A stretch of 64,000 bases of DNA from Haematococcus lacustris (GCA_030144725.1 JASKMD010000025.1:3143716-3207715), one strand, 5' to 3'; shown: positions 32,111 through 45,665, counted from the stretch's first letter. Translations and numbers: made by a program. The notes: generated by a model from the letters alone, not told the origin.

Positions 32111-33101
32111 GACCCAGCCACCATCAACTGCAGGAAGTCGCTGCCATGGTGGACCTCTCCCTGACAGCTTTGCTTCATATGCACTTACTCCTGGACCTCT
32201 CCCACGACAAATGGCGCCCATGGCCGTTTTGTTCCACGTGACAGCACATGACACTGTGGAAATAGCAGCAGCCCAAGCATTGCACAGCAGCTGCAAGCGT
32301 GATGGGTTAACATCCTGCGGTGCCACCATTCATGACCGACTGCTGGTGTGTTGGTGCATGCTATGCTGAACACCATGTGCCTAAAGCCACATGTTTCATG
32401 ACTGGATACATCTCGAACTGCCTGCACATAACTATGATTCGTAGACTATACCTTTTCAGACTGGTTTTTGTCCACTCAGACTCTACTAGGTTATTACAGT
32501 CACTACCACGCTGCTAAGACTTGTTTCCTTCACCGTATACATTTAGAGCACCATCAACAGTTAAAGGAACGAGAACGTAACGTAAGCAACGTTGTGTTCA
32601 CTAGTGATTGGTATACACCGATTGGTTTACTCTGCTCACAAAGTTTGGTGTTTTCTACGAAGGTATGCTACAAATCCCACCAAGGCCACCTTAGCCACTG
32701 CTGCCATGAAAATCTCAAGACTGGAAACAATCCTACGTATGTGTTTGGGGTTGGCCTCTTTGTATCTTCATGAATCATGATGTATTTTTCTTGCTTCTTC
32801 TTGTATTTTATAAGCCAGCGAGCGCCGTCGCTGTTAAGGACGATGGCTCCAGGTTAGTACATAGACTAGCGCTGATCGGCTCGCATCGTGCTTCGAGTTA
32901 CGCACATGCCAGGTATTGATACCTGTGCAAGGCATCAAAAACCAAAGACTAAAACCATGGAGAGCGGGTATTGATAACGTGCAGGCCCTAGGTACAACCC
33001 TGTCTTCTTCTGCCCATGGCCAAAACCGCTTTTTCCTCCATAATGAAGGGTGTCAGCTCCCTAGTAAATGAGATGAGAGCGGCAGCATAGCTAACGCAGT
33101 G
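32111..33101. other. Intergenic, probable promoter of the KAPP-like gene
   Basis: About 1 kb of AT-richer sequence without splice-supported coding blocks or repeats shared elsewhere in the window. It directly precedes the phosphatase start codon at 33,102. Confidence 0.5.
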
Positions 33102-36100
33102 ATGAACTGTAAGCGACTCTTCTGCTCTCTTGCCGCGTCCGCGTTTGCGTTTGTGTTAAACGCCCTGTTTTTCTGCCGGAAGCGCAAGAAGCATAACCCA
33201 GTGAGTCTTCAGGCAGCTGTCATCAAGAATTTCAGCGGCAGGGTCGACAAACCGACCTGTCGCCTGTGCTTCTCAGCGGTTCTCATCGCCTGTACCGTCT
33301 CCTGAGCAAGAGGCACTGCTTGGAAACGAGCCCTTGACAAGTGCTGTTCTCCATGCCGCGGGCCATCTCAGGGGCTCCCCTCCTACTGCGCACAGTTTAG
33401 CAGACAGCCTCGGACTGTCAGTAGACGCGACGCAGCTAGAGGCTTCTGCAGTCGCTTCCTGTCACGAGGACCCATGCAGCAGGGTTGATAAACCTATTAT
33501 CGATACAGTCCAGCCCTTCCCCAAGCCTGGCGTTGGCCCAGTGACGGAGCTCGATGTTCAGCCTCTGTTGCTGCAGCTCTCGGCAGGCTCAGGTGACATG
33601 CTCGGCGAGGACAGCAGCACATGCAGCCCTGCAGCAATGGAGCACTTGCAAGATCTGCTGGATGTTGAGCTGGGTCCACCCAAGTTTCATGTCCCCAAGC
33701 CTACATCCCCTGCCGTGCCGAGTTTGGCCACACACAGCATTCTCGACATTGCTGACTCCCTCGCACCAGCTGTCACTGGGCCAGAGCATCAGCCATATGG
33801 TTTGCAGCAGGCCATGCAGCTGGTGTCAGAGCTGGCACCGCCTCCAGTCAACCTACCAAATGCAGCCCAGCTGGAAGGAGACAGTGCCCAGAAACTGGCA
33901 ACGGTGGCTGGTGGACTGTGCAAGCCCCACCTGAGGTTGGAGGTGCTGTCTGGCCCAGCCACAGGCCGCATCCTAGACAGCCTGGACATACAGACAGAGG
34001 TGAGTAGCAGCCAGGCAATGCTATTGAGTTGAATGGCTAGGATTAGGGTGAGAGTCAGGGTTACCACCATGCAACCCTGCCCAAGCAGCAGGGTCAGCAA
34101 CCGTGGGTCTCAACCCTAACTGTGACTTGTGGAGGCTATCTTGTTCAAACCATGGTTATAGAGCTGCAGAGCTATGTGTCATGGGGGCATCAGGGAAAAG
34201 GTGCTGCAGGTTGTGCCATGATTTGCCAGACATGCCACCCCTAGCGCATGCTACATGTGACCCTGACCCTGCCATTATCACAGCCATTGCCACAGCCATC
34301 ATCACCACCATACCCACATGGTGAGCAGCATCGTGTCAACAGTAGGCAGCACTTTGGGCGACATTGGGGGACAGGGTCCGCTACTAGCCACAGTACTAGA
34401 GGTACTGCTGCACCCCATGCCGTGTGCGGCTCACACCTGTGCATGCAGCTGCGTATCGGCCGCTTCCCAGACGCCGCCCTGTCATTGAGCGAGGACCCTG
34501 AGGTGTCTGGGCAGCACGCGGTGGTGCGCTTCTGCCAGAAGCCAGGGGCGGCCCACTGGGAGCTGGTGGGTGCCCCACAGTCTCTGCATGCTCATGCTCC
34601 TCTTGCCAGCTGTAGCAGCTGCCTTCCCTTGCCTGCACTGCAGCTAGGAAGAGGCAGGCCTGCTTCACCCATGGCTACCAGCAAGGGTCATGTCAAGCCC
34701 AGGCAGCAGCCATGACTGCAGCTGTGGGTGACCTGTGGGGGCGCATCATGCAGCAGCCCTGCACGCGACCTGGTGTTCCTGCACATGCGGGCTTGGTTAT
34801 GCCAGGTCCGCATGGGCTGCCTACACCTCGACAGCCCACCATCACCACCACTACTGCTGCTGCCTGCATCATGGCTTAGACCGCCTTGCATGCGGCAGGT
34901 TGACGTCGGGAGCCTCAACGGCACCTCCCTCAATGGCACCGCCATCGGCATGGACAACCGTAAGCCAGGGGTGCCCCAGCCCCTGAGCGAAGGGGACATC
35001 ATCACTGTAGGCAGCTCCACACGCCTCTCTGTCAGCTGCCAGCCAAGCCACCTGCCTCCTGGCCCTCCCTCTGGCTCCCTTCCCCACCCTCTCCTGTCCA
35101 TGGTCGATCACCAACACACACCCCAGCATCAGCAGCCCGCCTCAGGCGCCGGTGCCGACCCCACTTCTACTGCGCAGCCAGCAGGAGCAGCAGGGGCAAC
35201 AGCAGCAGGGATGGGCAGCCAGGCCTTGGTGGGCAATGCACAGTGCAGGGGGCTGAGTGTGAGGATGACCGGGCCAGTGGCAGCGGGAGCAGGCGCAGGG
35301 CAAGGGGCGTGGGGTCAGGGGGCTGAGCTGCCCCTGTCAGGCCACCATGCGGGGCAAGGGCCCCAGGCTGCTCTGGTGTGCCACCCAGCTTTGGGCATCA
35401 GCATGGCTGTACACCAGAGGGTGGGAAGCGAACACAAGCGCGTGAATGTAGGTAGGTGATGGGACAGGCACAGGTTGAGGGGCCAAGGGCGGGGATGGGG
35501 TGCGGAGGCAGGATGGCTGTCTTGCCACACGCCTCGCTGCATGACCCACCACTCCATCCAAACTCCTACTCCTTCCCAGCCACTCTTACTGCCTGGCTGC
35601 CCTCATTGCCCTGACTTCCTGTACTTGGCCGCCCTCCGTTGGCCACGCCTGCAGGCTGTGAGGACAAGGTCCACTGGGAGCTGCCCTTTGAGGGCTGCCC
35701 CACCGCTGGCCTGCTCGCCCTCTTTGATGGCCATAATGGGGCGAAAGCTGCCACCACCGCTGTTGAAATTGTTCCCAGTCTGCTGCGCCAGAAACTGGTG
35801 CGTGCAGCCCGCCATGCTGCCCCTTTACCTAGCCCAGGGTTTGTAGAGGAGGATTGTAGAGGAGGGTAGTTGAGCTTGCACCATCCCATATTGGCATGCC
35901 ACTCCCATGTGCTATGTGCTCCCATGTGCTCCCACTCCTTGCAGTCCAGGGCGCTGTGCTGCAGGTGCATCACCACTCTGCACCCCCACCACATAGCACG
36001 CTCACTTGGCATCGCCATGATGCAATCCATCAGTAGCCAGCTACACTGAGCGCGATGCTATCTGGCTGTGTTTGTGCCAGCTGCCTGCATTGGCTGGCCT

Positions 36101-39100
36101 GCAGGCAGCCTCAGGGGCAGCAGCCTACCTGATCCCTTTGGCAGCTGCTGCAGCCCCGGTCACCGACCCCATGGCAGCCCCTTCCACAGCGGCGGCTGCG
36201 GCTGCAGGCAGCACAGCAGCAGCCCAGGCGACAGCCACAGGGGCTGGACCAGCGGCGCCAGCAGCTGGAGCGTTCATGGCACAGGGACCAGGAGCAGCAG
36301 CGGCACTGGCAGCGAGGGAGCAAGCAGAGCGGCTGACTAGCCTGTTCCTGGAAGCAGATGCCCTGATTGCCAGTGATGAGGGGTGCACCGCTACACTGGT
36401 CCTGCTGCAACTCAACCCTGAGGACGGCAGCCTGATGGTGCAGGTCAGCACATCTGCCTTGCCCTGCCTCCCTCCCTGCCTGCTTGCGCCCTGTCACCTT
36501 CCTGACGCGCCCTTGCCTGCCCCTACACCTGACTGCATCCATGCCTGCCTCCAGCCCTGGCTCTGTCCGCTGTGGGCTCTGCCTGTACTCACTAGCTCAT
36601 GACTCAATGGGGCATGAGGCCTGACTCACCCTGCCTGTGGTGTATGGCCGGGTTGCAGTAGCTAGGGCTTGTTCCAGTAGTTGTGTGTGACGCGCTGTCT
36701 ACAATTCACTTGCTTGTTGCAGGAGCTGACCTGCCCTAGTCAAACCCAGCCCCAACCCTCGCTGAACCTGACCCAAACCTTCCTTACCGCACCTTACCCC
36801 GCCCCACCTCCATGCCCTGCTCCTCTCCTGCCCCTGGCCCCTCTAATGCATCTCCCTTCCACTCTCCCTCTCCATCGCCCTCTAATGCATCTCCCTTCCA
36901 TATGTCTACCTGCTCCCCCCTGATGATACCTGCTGCCAGCACCTCCCTGCTGACCCTGCTGCCCGCACCCCAGCACTGCCTGCGCGACCCAGCACCTCCC
37001 CCTCCACACCCTGAATGCTGCAGACTGCCAACGTGGGCGACAGCGCTGCCTTGCTGGTGCGTCTGCCCCACCCGCCTGCCACGCCCCCACCCCCTGCCCT
37101 CGACTCCTGGGGGCCCAGCACCAGCACCAGCGCCCTGCAGCACAGCAGTGGGCCAGGCCAGCAGCTGCTAGGCACCAGCCTCGCCAGCCGGGGCGAGTCA
37201 GCAGCCCCCAAGCGTGCCAAGATAGACAGCGCATGGCAGTGGGCCAAGGGGGGGTCTGGCCGCATGGAAGGGGTGGTGGAGGAGGAGGCAGGAGGCGAGG
37301 GAGNNNNNNNNNNNNNNNNNNNNNNNNNNNNNNNNNNNNNNNNNNNNNNNNNNNNNNNNNNNNNNNNNNNNNNNNNNNNNNNNNNNNNNNNNNNNNNNNN
37401 NNNNNNNNNNNNNNNNNNNNNNNNNNNNNNNNNNNNNNNNNNNNNNNNNNNNNNNNNNNNNNNNNNNNNNNNNNNNNNNNNNNNNNNNNNNNNNNNNNNN
37501 NNNNNNNNNNNNNNNNNNNNNNNNNNNNNNNNNNNNNNNNNNNNNNNNNNNNNNNNNNNNNNNNNNNNNNNNNNNNNNNNNNNNNNNNNNNNNNNNNNNN
37601 NNNNNNNNNNNNNNNNNNNNNNNNNNNNNNNNNNNNNNNNNNNNNNNNNNNNNNNNNNNNNNNNNNNNNNNNNNNNNNNNNNNNNNNNNNNNNNNNNNNN
37701 NNNNNNNNNNNNNNNNNNNNNNNNNNNNNNNNNNNNNNNNNNNNNNNNNNNNNNNNNNNNNNNNNNNNNNNNNNNNNNNNNNNNNNNNNNNNNNNNNNNN
37801 NNNCTGGCAGTGAGCCTCGAAGTCCTGCACCACTGCCTGCCCAGATCACACAGCTGAGCCTCATGGCAGGGGATGGCAGCCAAGCCCAGCTGCCTCTCTC
37901 TTCAGACCTACCAGCACAGGCAAGGACCACCACCACCAGCGCCGTTACCAGCAGCAGCAGCAGTGGCGCAGGCACCAGGGGTGGCGACACGCCACTGCCT
38001 TTGCGTGATACGCTTCTACCTATGGTCTTAGCCCCCGGGGCTGCTGCTGCTCCTGCTGCTGCTGCTCCTGGCTCACTCTCAGAGGCACACAGCAAGCCTG
38101 CCGCAGCCTCAGCTGCCACTGCCGCAGCCAGGATTGAGGGCAGCACACCGGGGCTGGGCAGCGCTGCCACCCTAATCCTTGAACCTTCCGCCCTGCCGCT
38201 GCAGCCACCCCAAAGCCCGGCACCCCATCCCAGCCGCCCAGTGCTGCCCAGCCTGGGCCATGCAATGCGGGCGGTGAACCAGCAGGGGGCGGGTGGCAGC
38301 ATGTGGGGGGAGACCCCCCAGGGGGCCACCTGGGTCAGGCTGACTGCTGACCACCGCATTGCCAGCAGCGGTGCGGAGCGGGCACGCCTGGCGCAGCGGG
38401 GTCACACTGTGAGGACGCGGCTGTATGGCCTCAACATCTCACGCATGCTGGGTGACCGGTGAGGCGGCAGGGGTGCGGGCAGAGCAGTCACAGCCAGCTG
38501 GCATGCATGCATGCATGCCGGTCAGCTGGAAGATTTTGCACCTGCATGGATGTATGCAAGCATGCATGGCTGCATGGCTGTCAGCCTGCCTGCACTCCAC
38601 TGTTCAACTGAACCGCCATGTTTGCTCCCAGCCCTTAACACGCGTGCGGAGGGTACTGCTGATCTCTGGCTTGTCCGATGCTGACTAACCCCACCCAGCC
38701 CCCACCAGGGCACCCAGCCCTCCCCTACCCCCTTTTGGTCTGATGACGTGTCCCCTACGTGTCACCTCTATACTTTTACTGTACTCAACTGAAGAGACCC
38801 TGGACCATTCACCCCTCCCCCTCCCCCTTTGCCCCCTGCCCTGTTGTGCAGCTTCCTCAAGGACGAGGACCTAGGTTTCTTGGCCGAGCCCTTTGTGAGC
38901 AGCGTGGAGGTGGTGCCCGCTGGCAGCCCCCCTGCCTTCCTGGTCCTGGCTTCAGACGGGCTGTGGGATGTGGTCAGTGAGGGGCGGGTGGCTGCCCTGT
39001 TGGCCAAGGCTGCAGCCAAGGAGGGTAACGGGCAGTTGTGCGCGCAGGAGGCTGCAGACCTGCTGTTGAAGCAGGCCGTGGATGGACGCAGCAAGGATGA

Positions 39101-39146
39101 CATCAGCATCATGGTCCTGTGCTTGCAGCCAGGGACGAAGAAGTGA
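33102..39146 (+). CDS. KAPP-like membrane-anchored FHA-PP2C protein phosphatase
   Basis: Exons 33,102-33,200, 33,277-33,999, 34,449-34,565, 34,899-35,451, 35,654-35,797, 36,081-36,443, 37,024-gap, gap-38,458 and 38,852-39,146; phases agree. A hydrophobic segment (residues about 7-25) followed by RKRKK is a signal anchor. The FHA domain spans exons 2-4: LRIGRFPDAALSLSEDPEVS, GQHAVVRF and VDVGSLNGTSLNGTAI. The PP2C domain follows with ALFDGHNGAKAA, DEGCTATLVLLQ, TANVGDSAALLV, RLTADHRIASSGAERARL, GLNISRMLGDRF, FLVLASDGLWDVVSEG and DDISIMVLCL. This order (anchor, FHA, PP2C) is that of plant KAPP, a Ser/Thr phosphatase binding phosphorylated receptor kinases. Long Ala/Ser-rich linkers interrupt the catalytic domain, and 500 N hide part of it. 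It is the only large gene here without a Fanzor fragment. Confidence 0.85.
37304..37803. other. Assembly gap (500 N)
   Basis: Exactly 500 unknown bases, a conventional placeholder, so the true size is unknown. It falls inside the PP2C coding region between TANVGDSAALL and RLTADHRIA. Confidence 1.
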
Positions 39147-40001
39147 GCTGGGCAGCCATGCCACACTGGACAACCTTGCCCAGCTCTGTCAGCACAGTGT
39201 CACCCCCCACAGCCTCAGCCACAGCCTGCATCACTATCTTCGGTGACCCTGGGCAGTTGCGTGGGCAACAGGGCATGAGGAGGTGGAGGGCTGGAGCAGC
39301 GTGGGCTGGGCCAGTGTGTGACACCCTTAGGATGGGTTGCCCGCCTGCGGCCGCAATGGCAGGTTATGGCAGGTGCATGGTGTTGTGTTGGGGGCTGCCT
39401 GTCATCAGGCCTGTCACTGTCACATCTGGCAGTGCAGCGGCGTGTGCCACAGGCCACAATGCAGTCATGCTAGGGGGGAGTAGGTAGCACACCGCCTTGC
39501 AGAAGGCAGCCGTGAAGGCTGGGTGTGGTGGGATGCAGCGATGGGCCGGCAGCCTGACCTGCCTTAGCAGGAGACTTGCAAGGCAAACATAAGAGGTAGC
39601 ACTGGCTGGGGTGCCATAGAGTGTGTAGGGGTTCGGCAGGACTAAAGGCATGATGGGGTTCTCCAGGTAGCCCACCAGGCAGGTCAATCAGGAATGTTTG
39701 TGGTGCTCACAATAGCCCTGCTGATCCTCATCAGGATGAGTGGTTGTCGCCCGGTCCGTTGTGACTAATCTCAAAGGACCTACCTTGCAGCACTCAGCTT
39801 CTGCAGGTGCAGGCCCAATCGTGCGTTGGAGGGCTGCAGTTTAAGACATGGGTACAGGCTCCTAAATTAGGCAAAGGCATGGAGGCAAGCCTTGCTGACT
39901 GCCTTTGACTTTTGACCCTGGTTTGTCCCCTTGGTAGCCAGGGTGACCTGCTGGGCTGCCACCTGCACACTGACGAGGTCTGTTGTTCGAGGACTGACGA
40001 T
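39147..40001. other. Intergenic with a possible FzB exon-3 remnant
   Basis: No gene is supported. On the minus strand around 39,690-39,620 a frame reads TCLVGYLENPIMPLVLPN, which resembles FLTCLVGYPTPGFPSAP of FzB exon 3. It may be an old fragment. FzB-2 copy 1 begins at about 40,002. Confidence 0.35.
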
Positions 40002-40105
40002 TCGCTGCTGGTTCGACGTGGTCCATGCTGACATCCCTACATGAATCTTCCGTGAAACCCAAATTGCTTGAAAAGGCCACTGCCCGTCGCACTGCGCATC
40101 GCGTG

Positions 40106-41813
40106 ATGGCTAAGAAGAGGCGGAAGGGTAGCGACAAGAAACAGAAAGGTTCGTGTCCCTAGCCGACTGTGAGCTACGTGAACTACGCGCTGTGAGATAA
40201 CCCGTCGCTCCTGTTCGCAGCGACTCGTTCCCGTCAAGGCAAGTAACGACAGGAGCGTCGGGATGGCTGGACCACGCGCACACGTCAGGTGGCGCCCCCG
40301 CCTTATGTGTCCCCGCCTTTTGTCTTGGCCTGTCAAAATGGCAACTGTGCTTGGTCATGCAGGTCATCAAGGTCCCCGAGGGCGCAGTGCTGCGCGGGTG
40401 CAAGAAGACGAGGCGCAAGCTGCGGGAGCACCTCCGGCTGCGGGCTGAAATCCACTCCCAGCTCCGCGTCATCGCTTCATTGCTTTTCTTGCGCATTTTT
40501 CTGACGTGCCTGGTGGGCTACCCTACCCCGGGCTTCCCCAGCGCCCCTCAGGCTCCAGCCGTGCAGCCCCCCAGCCCCCTGATGCTCCCCCCCTACCCCC
40601 CCTACCCCCACGTGCCCCTGCCCAGTCTGCCCTTGCGCAGCCTGCCAGCATGGAGTTTGACACCGACTCTGACTCCGAGTCAGATTGTGACTCTGAGCCA
40701 GAGCCACAGTCTGACTCGGAGTCAGAGTCAGAACCTGAGCCAGTCAGGCAGCCCCACCCAAGGCGATGCAGCGCCCGCCTGGCAGCCCTTGCACCTGCAG
40801 CACCCACTGGCCCTCCCTTGCCCCTTGACTGCGAGGACCCAGCGATGCTGAGGCAGCTGAAAGACTTCTGCAAGTTCTTCGCCAACCCCAACTACAGGAC
40901 ATGCTACAACCAGCTGCAGCGGCGCCTTGTTCGGCACCGCCACCCCATGCTCATGCCAGCCTTTGAGGACCCCAGCAACCAGGCGCTGCTGGCCAAGCTG
41001 CATGAGCTGGGCAGCATCAACCTGGCGGGTGACGCCAACACCATCGACGCACACTCTATGCAGCTGGCGGTGGCCATGCAGCAGCATTACTCCAGCAGCA
41101 GCATTACCATTGGCACTGGGGGTGGGTGGGGTGCTGATGCGGTGTTGCGTGCCTGCCGCAAGGTGGTGTGCAGGCCCAGGGGCACAGACCAGCTGCGGGG
41201 CAGGGTGGTGCTAGTGGATGAGCACCGCACCAGCCGGGTCAGCTCAGCAGTGAATGGCAAGCAGCCCTGTGAGGTGGAGCTGAACACACTCAGTGCCACA
41301 AGACCCGCAGGCTGGAAGCCCCCAGCAGGGCAGGTGGAACCACGCCTGGTGCGCCCAGCCTGCAGCCAGGAGCATGGCCAGCCAGTGCGGGGCCTGATGT
41401 GGTGCCCAGTAGTGGCTCCCCGCAAGCCCCCCCAGGCCCCACGCAGCAGCCAGGAAGCCACACACCCAGCAGCCTCAGAGCCAGGGCCCAGCACTCCCAC
41501 TCCAGCCAAGCGTAGCAAGCGCACTAAGGCTGAGCCGGCAGCTGAGCCCACTAAGGGCAAAGGCAAAGGCAAGGCTGTCAAAGCCAAGCCAGCACCGCAG
41601 CCAGGCAGGTGGCTGGACAGGGACTGCAATGCAGCGCTGAACATGCAGCGCGTTGGGGAGAACAAGTGGCGGCCGCTTGAGCTGTGCTACTGGCCAGACC
41701 AGGGAGCTCTGCCAGCCAAGGGCAAGGAATACCCTGGCCTGGGCTACAAGCGGCTGCGAGACAAGCCTCCCAAGGCCCAGCAGCAACAGCAGCAGCCTGC
41801 TGAGGCACAGTAA
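40106..41813 (+). pseudogene. FzB-2 copy 1 coding region lacking RuvC-I
   Basis: Exon 1 40,106-40,148 (MAKKRRKGSDKKQK, basic, donor GTTCGT), exon 2 40,221-40,288, then one block 40,363-41,813. Exon 3 (VIKVPEGAVLRGCKKTRRKL) changes frame near 40,575 relative to the downstream 435-codon frame. That frame runs from an acidic Ser/Asp repeat through HSMQLAVAMQQHYSSSS and is fused in frame to GGGWGADAVLR of the last exon. It keeps VVLVDEHRTSRVSSAV (RuvC-II), a Lys/Pro insert (AKRSKRTKAEPAAEPTKGK) and RWLDRDCNAALNMQRVGENK (RuvC-III). Exon 2 has TAA where the 53-kb copy has CAA. Without RuvC-I the protein could not cut DNA; a binding-only product is conceivable but unproven. Confidence 0.75.
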
Positions 41814-42067
41814 TGTGTGCCCCCTTTGTTGAGCTGTCATCAGCTTACAATTAGTGCATGCAGGTCATGCCAACTCTACGCGATAGCCCTCGGGTCAGGC
41901 AATAGTGTAGGTGGTAGGCGGGCTCATGTGCCATGTGCACTGGGTTTACTCCACACAGCCCAATAACACTGTTTGAGCCGGATCTAGTTAGTGGCTGCTA
42001 GTGTCTGCTAGTAGGTACTTCTGATCCGGCTCAAATGGAGGCCCTAGTGAGGGACATTAGGGCTGAG
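41814..42067 (+). ncRNA. FzB-2 3' flank: candidate fRNA and right element with a 13-bp hairpin
   Basis: Carries the conserved core (CATCAGCTTACAATTAGTGC, GGTCAGGCAATAGTGTAGGT, ACTCCACACAGCCCAATAAC) and then a perfect hairpin: TTTGAGCCGGATC at 41,972-41,984 and GATCCGGCTCAAA at 42,023-42,035. The same place in other copies has other stem sequences. Position and structure fit a Fanzor guide RNA plus right end. Confidence 0.5.
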
Positions 42068-42075
42068 GCTCACTC

Positions 42076-42190
42076 CCAGGCTCATCGCTTCACTGTTTCT
42101 TTCTTAAATCTTCTTGATATGCCTGGTGGGCTACTTCACCCCGGGGTTTGCAGCCCCCCCCCGCACCGGATGCACCCCCCCTAACCCCCC
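42076..42190 (+). pseudogene. Fragment of FzB exon 3
   Basis: TCATCGCTTCACTGTTTCTT and ATGCCTGGTGGGCTACTTCA match the region encoding IASLLFLRIFLTCLVGYPTP in FzB, with an in-frame stop. It follows the right end of copy 1 directly, so a second, mostly lost FzB lay in tandem. Confidence 0.55.
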
Positions 42191-42245
42191 CAACAAGCAA
42201 AGAGTAGCAGCAAAGAGTATATGATTCTGGATTTGACTTGATAAA

Positions 42246-43946
<1,701 letters not shown>

Positions 43947-44236
43947 AATGCCTTGCCGCTCTGCCACTGTTCAGGCTACCATCCGCACCATGTTCTACAA
44001 CACAGAGCAGCCAGCTGGCTCGCCACAGCGCTCATTGCAATCTAAGCCCGGGCACAGCCCCCTCACCTGGACCCAGGGGACCAATGGTGCAGCCACGGCA
44101 GCAGCAGACCATCCTGCACTGTGCCTGGCCGCTGTAATCGACCCCAACTTGGAGTGTTGAGGATTTGGCCGCTCGCCTGGCAAGCATAGATGGTAAAGGC
44201 CACGACTCAACAACCGCTCAGGTGAGACACCTAGTA
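43947..44236. other. Unassigned sequence after the hexamer array
   Basis: A short open continuation (MPCRSATVQATIRTMFYNTE and onward to 44,160) exists in one frame, but it is entered only through the hexamer repeat. No splice or homology support. Confidence 0.35.
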
Positions 44237-44588
44237 TCAATGGTCTACACTGCCGAGTGGCCATCAGCTATAACGATGCTTGGCAGAGTTTGGGTTTGGG
44301 TTTGAGTTAGTCATTGGTCAGCCAGCATTGGAAGCAGCTGGTTGAGACTTAACATGATTATACGCATCAAGGCTAGGTGCACAAAGCGTGTGGGGCCCGT
44401 GTTAAAGTATAGTCCATGGCCTGGTCTTGCTGCCGGAGATGCAAGGTGTTTGCTCTCAGACCAGCAGCTGTGCTGCCATGATCTGTTTTCGCAAACTACA
44501 GCTTGATCACAGATGCCATGCTTTGACTACTGAGATGTAAGGTGCGCCCTCTACAGTTGTTACACTGATGTAAGAGGGTGCCGATTCT
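44237..44588. repeat. 350-bp dispersed repeat, copy 1
   Basis: Direct copy of 52,413-52,764 at roughly 93-95 percent identity by eye, from CAATGGTC(T/C)ACACTGCCG to GTGCCGATTCTCA. It includes GGGTTTGGGTTTGAGTTAGT. No inverted termini or target duplication found, no coding potential. Confidence 0.85.
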
Positions 44589-44712
44589 CACGAATCATTT
44601 TACTGGTTTGGAGATTGTTGTTCCTTTTAATCACATTGGTTCTCATGGTTCTCTACTACAATGCACCCAGTTGTGCTACACTGCACCACACCGAGTGGTA
44701 CAACACATCACC

Positions 44713-44850
44713 TTAACGATATCTCACCAACCATGCATATTTATGAATTTTCGTTCAAACCCCAGTCTTACAACCACGTCATATGGCTATGTGCAAAATC
44801 TCAAGCCGCGATTCTGAAAAATGCTGTTACTAATTTGCCTGAGTGATGTG
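44713..44850. repeat. Dispersed repeat, copy 2
   Basis: Same orientation as 13,576-13,720, sharing ATATCTCACCAACC, CCAGTCTTACAA and AAAAATGCTGTTACTAATTT then GCCTGAGTGA. Confidence 0.7.
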
Positions 44851-44976
44851 CTTTAAGCAAGGAACCAACCATGCTCTTACACCTGGCCAACTGCTGCTGC
44901 TGTTGTTGCTGCTGCTGCTGCTGCTGAACCTGACCTTCCACATGTGTGCCATGTGTCTTATCATGTGTGGCTGCAG

Positions 44977-45665
44977 CTCATCAAGCAGGCCAAGAAGCGG
45001 TGCCGGACCGCATCCTGGCACTGGCCTATGGGGGCAGCTGGCTTCAGCGGCAGCGGCAGCATTGGCTGCAGGGGTGTCCCAATCAGCCAGATGTTGAAGG
45101 AGGCGCTGAGGCAGTTCCCAGCAGGGCGGGTGGTGATGGTAGATGAGTTCCGCACCAGCCGGGTCAGCTCAGCCTACAGCAACCCCAGTGAGGCTCTCCA
45201 TGGGCAGCCGCCAGAGACCTTCAGGTGAGAGGGTTGAGGACGGGGTCGAGGTGAGGGTTGGTAGTGCTGGGAGGTGGTGGATGTGCATTGACCCATGTGT
45301 TCATGCAGGTGGCTGCGGGCAGTATACAGTGAGGCAAAGCGATCTCAAGTCAAGGGTTTGATGTGCTCAACAAGCAACAGCATCAACTAAGCACTGATTT
45401 GCCACTGCACATGGGCATGGCTGCAACGCATCCGGTGACCTGACACATGGCTTGACTTCATGCATCTCCCACACCTATGTGCAGGTTTCATGACCGGGAC
45501 GTGTCAGCCGCGCTGAACATCCGCCGCTGTGCAGTCGGCCCAGGCCCACGCCCCACTGAGCTGTGTAGATGGGAAGGTCGCCCAGCCATGCCAAAGCCGG
45601 GCAATCTAGGCCGGGAGTGGGTGTACCTGCCCGACAAGGCCCTGTTGCGCAAGTGGCGGCGATAG
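44977..45665 (+). pseudogene. FzA copy 2: C-terminal part only
   Basis: Exons equivalent to FzA exons 3-5: 44,977-45,224, 45,310-45,386 and 45,485-45,665. RuvC-II reads VVMVDEFRTSRVSSAYSNPS and RuvC-III RFHDRDVSAALNIRRC. The copy starts inside FzA intron 2 (CTG-rich stretch at 44,895), so RuvC-I is absent. Two compensating indels (a lost G near 45,001 and a gained G near 45,033) replace about 12 residues. The exon 4 donor is mutated from CAGGTAAGC to CAACTAAGC. Exon 4 keeps Cys in LMCSTSNS where copy 1 has Ser. Confidence 0.8.

Larger units (their letters stand above)
40002..42067 (+). mobile_element. FzB-2 copy 1: internally deleted Fanzor element
   Basis: Left boundary at TTCGCTGCTGGTTCGACGTG and right boundary near CTAGTGAGGGA...GGCTGAG, both taken from where alignment with the copies at 49 and 53 kb stops. 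The element keeps exon 1, exon 2, exon 3 and the 3' exon. The exon carrying RuvC-I and the introns around it are absent. Confidence 0.75.
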
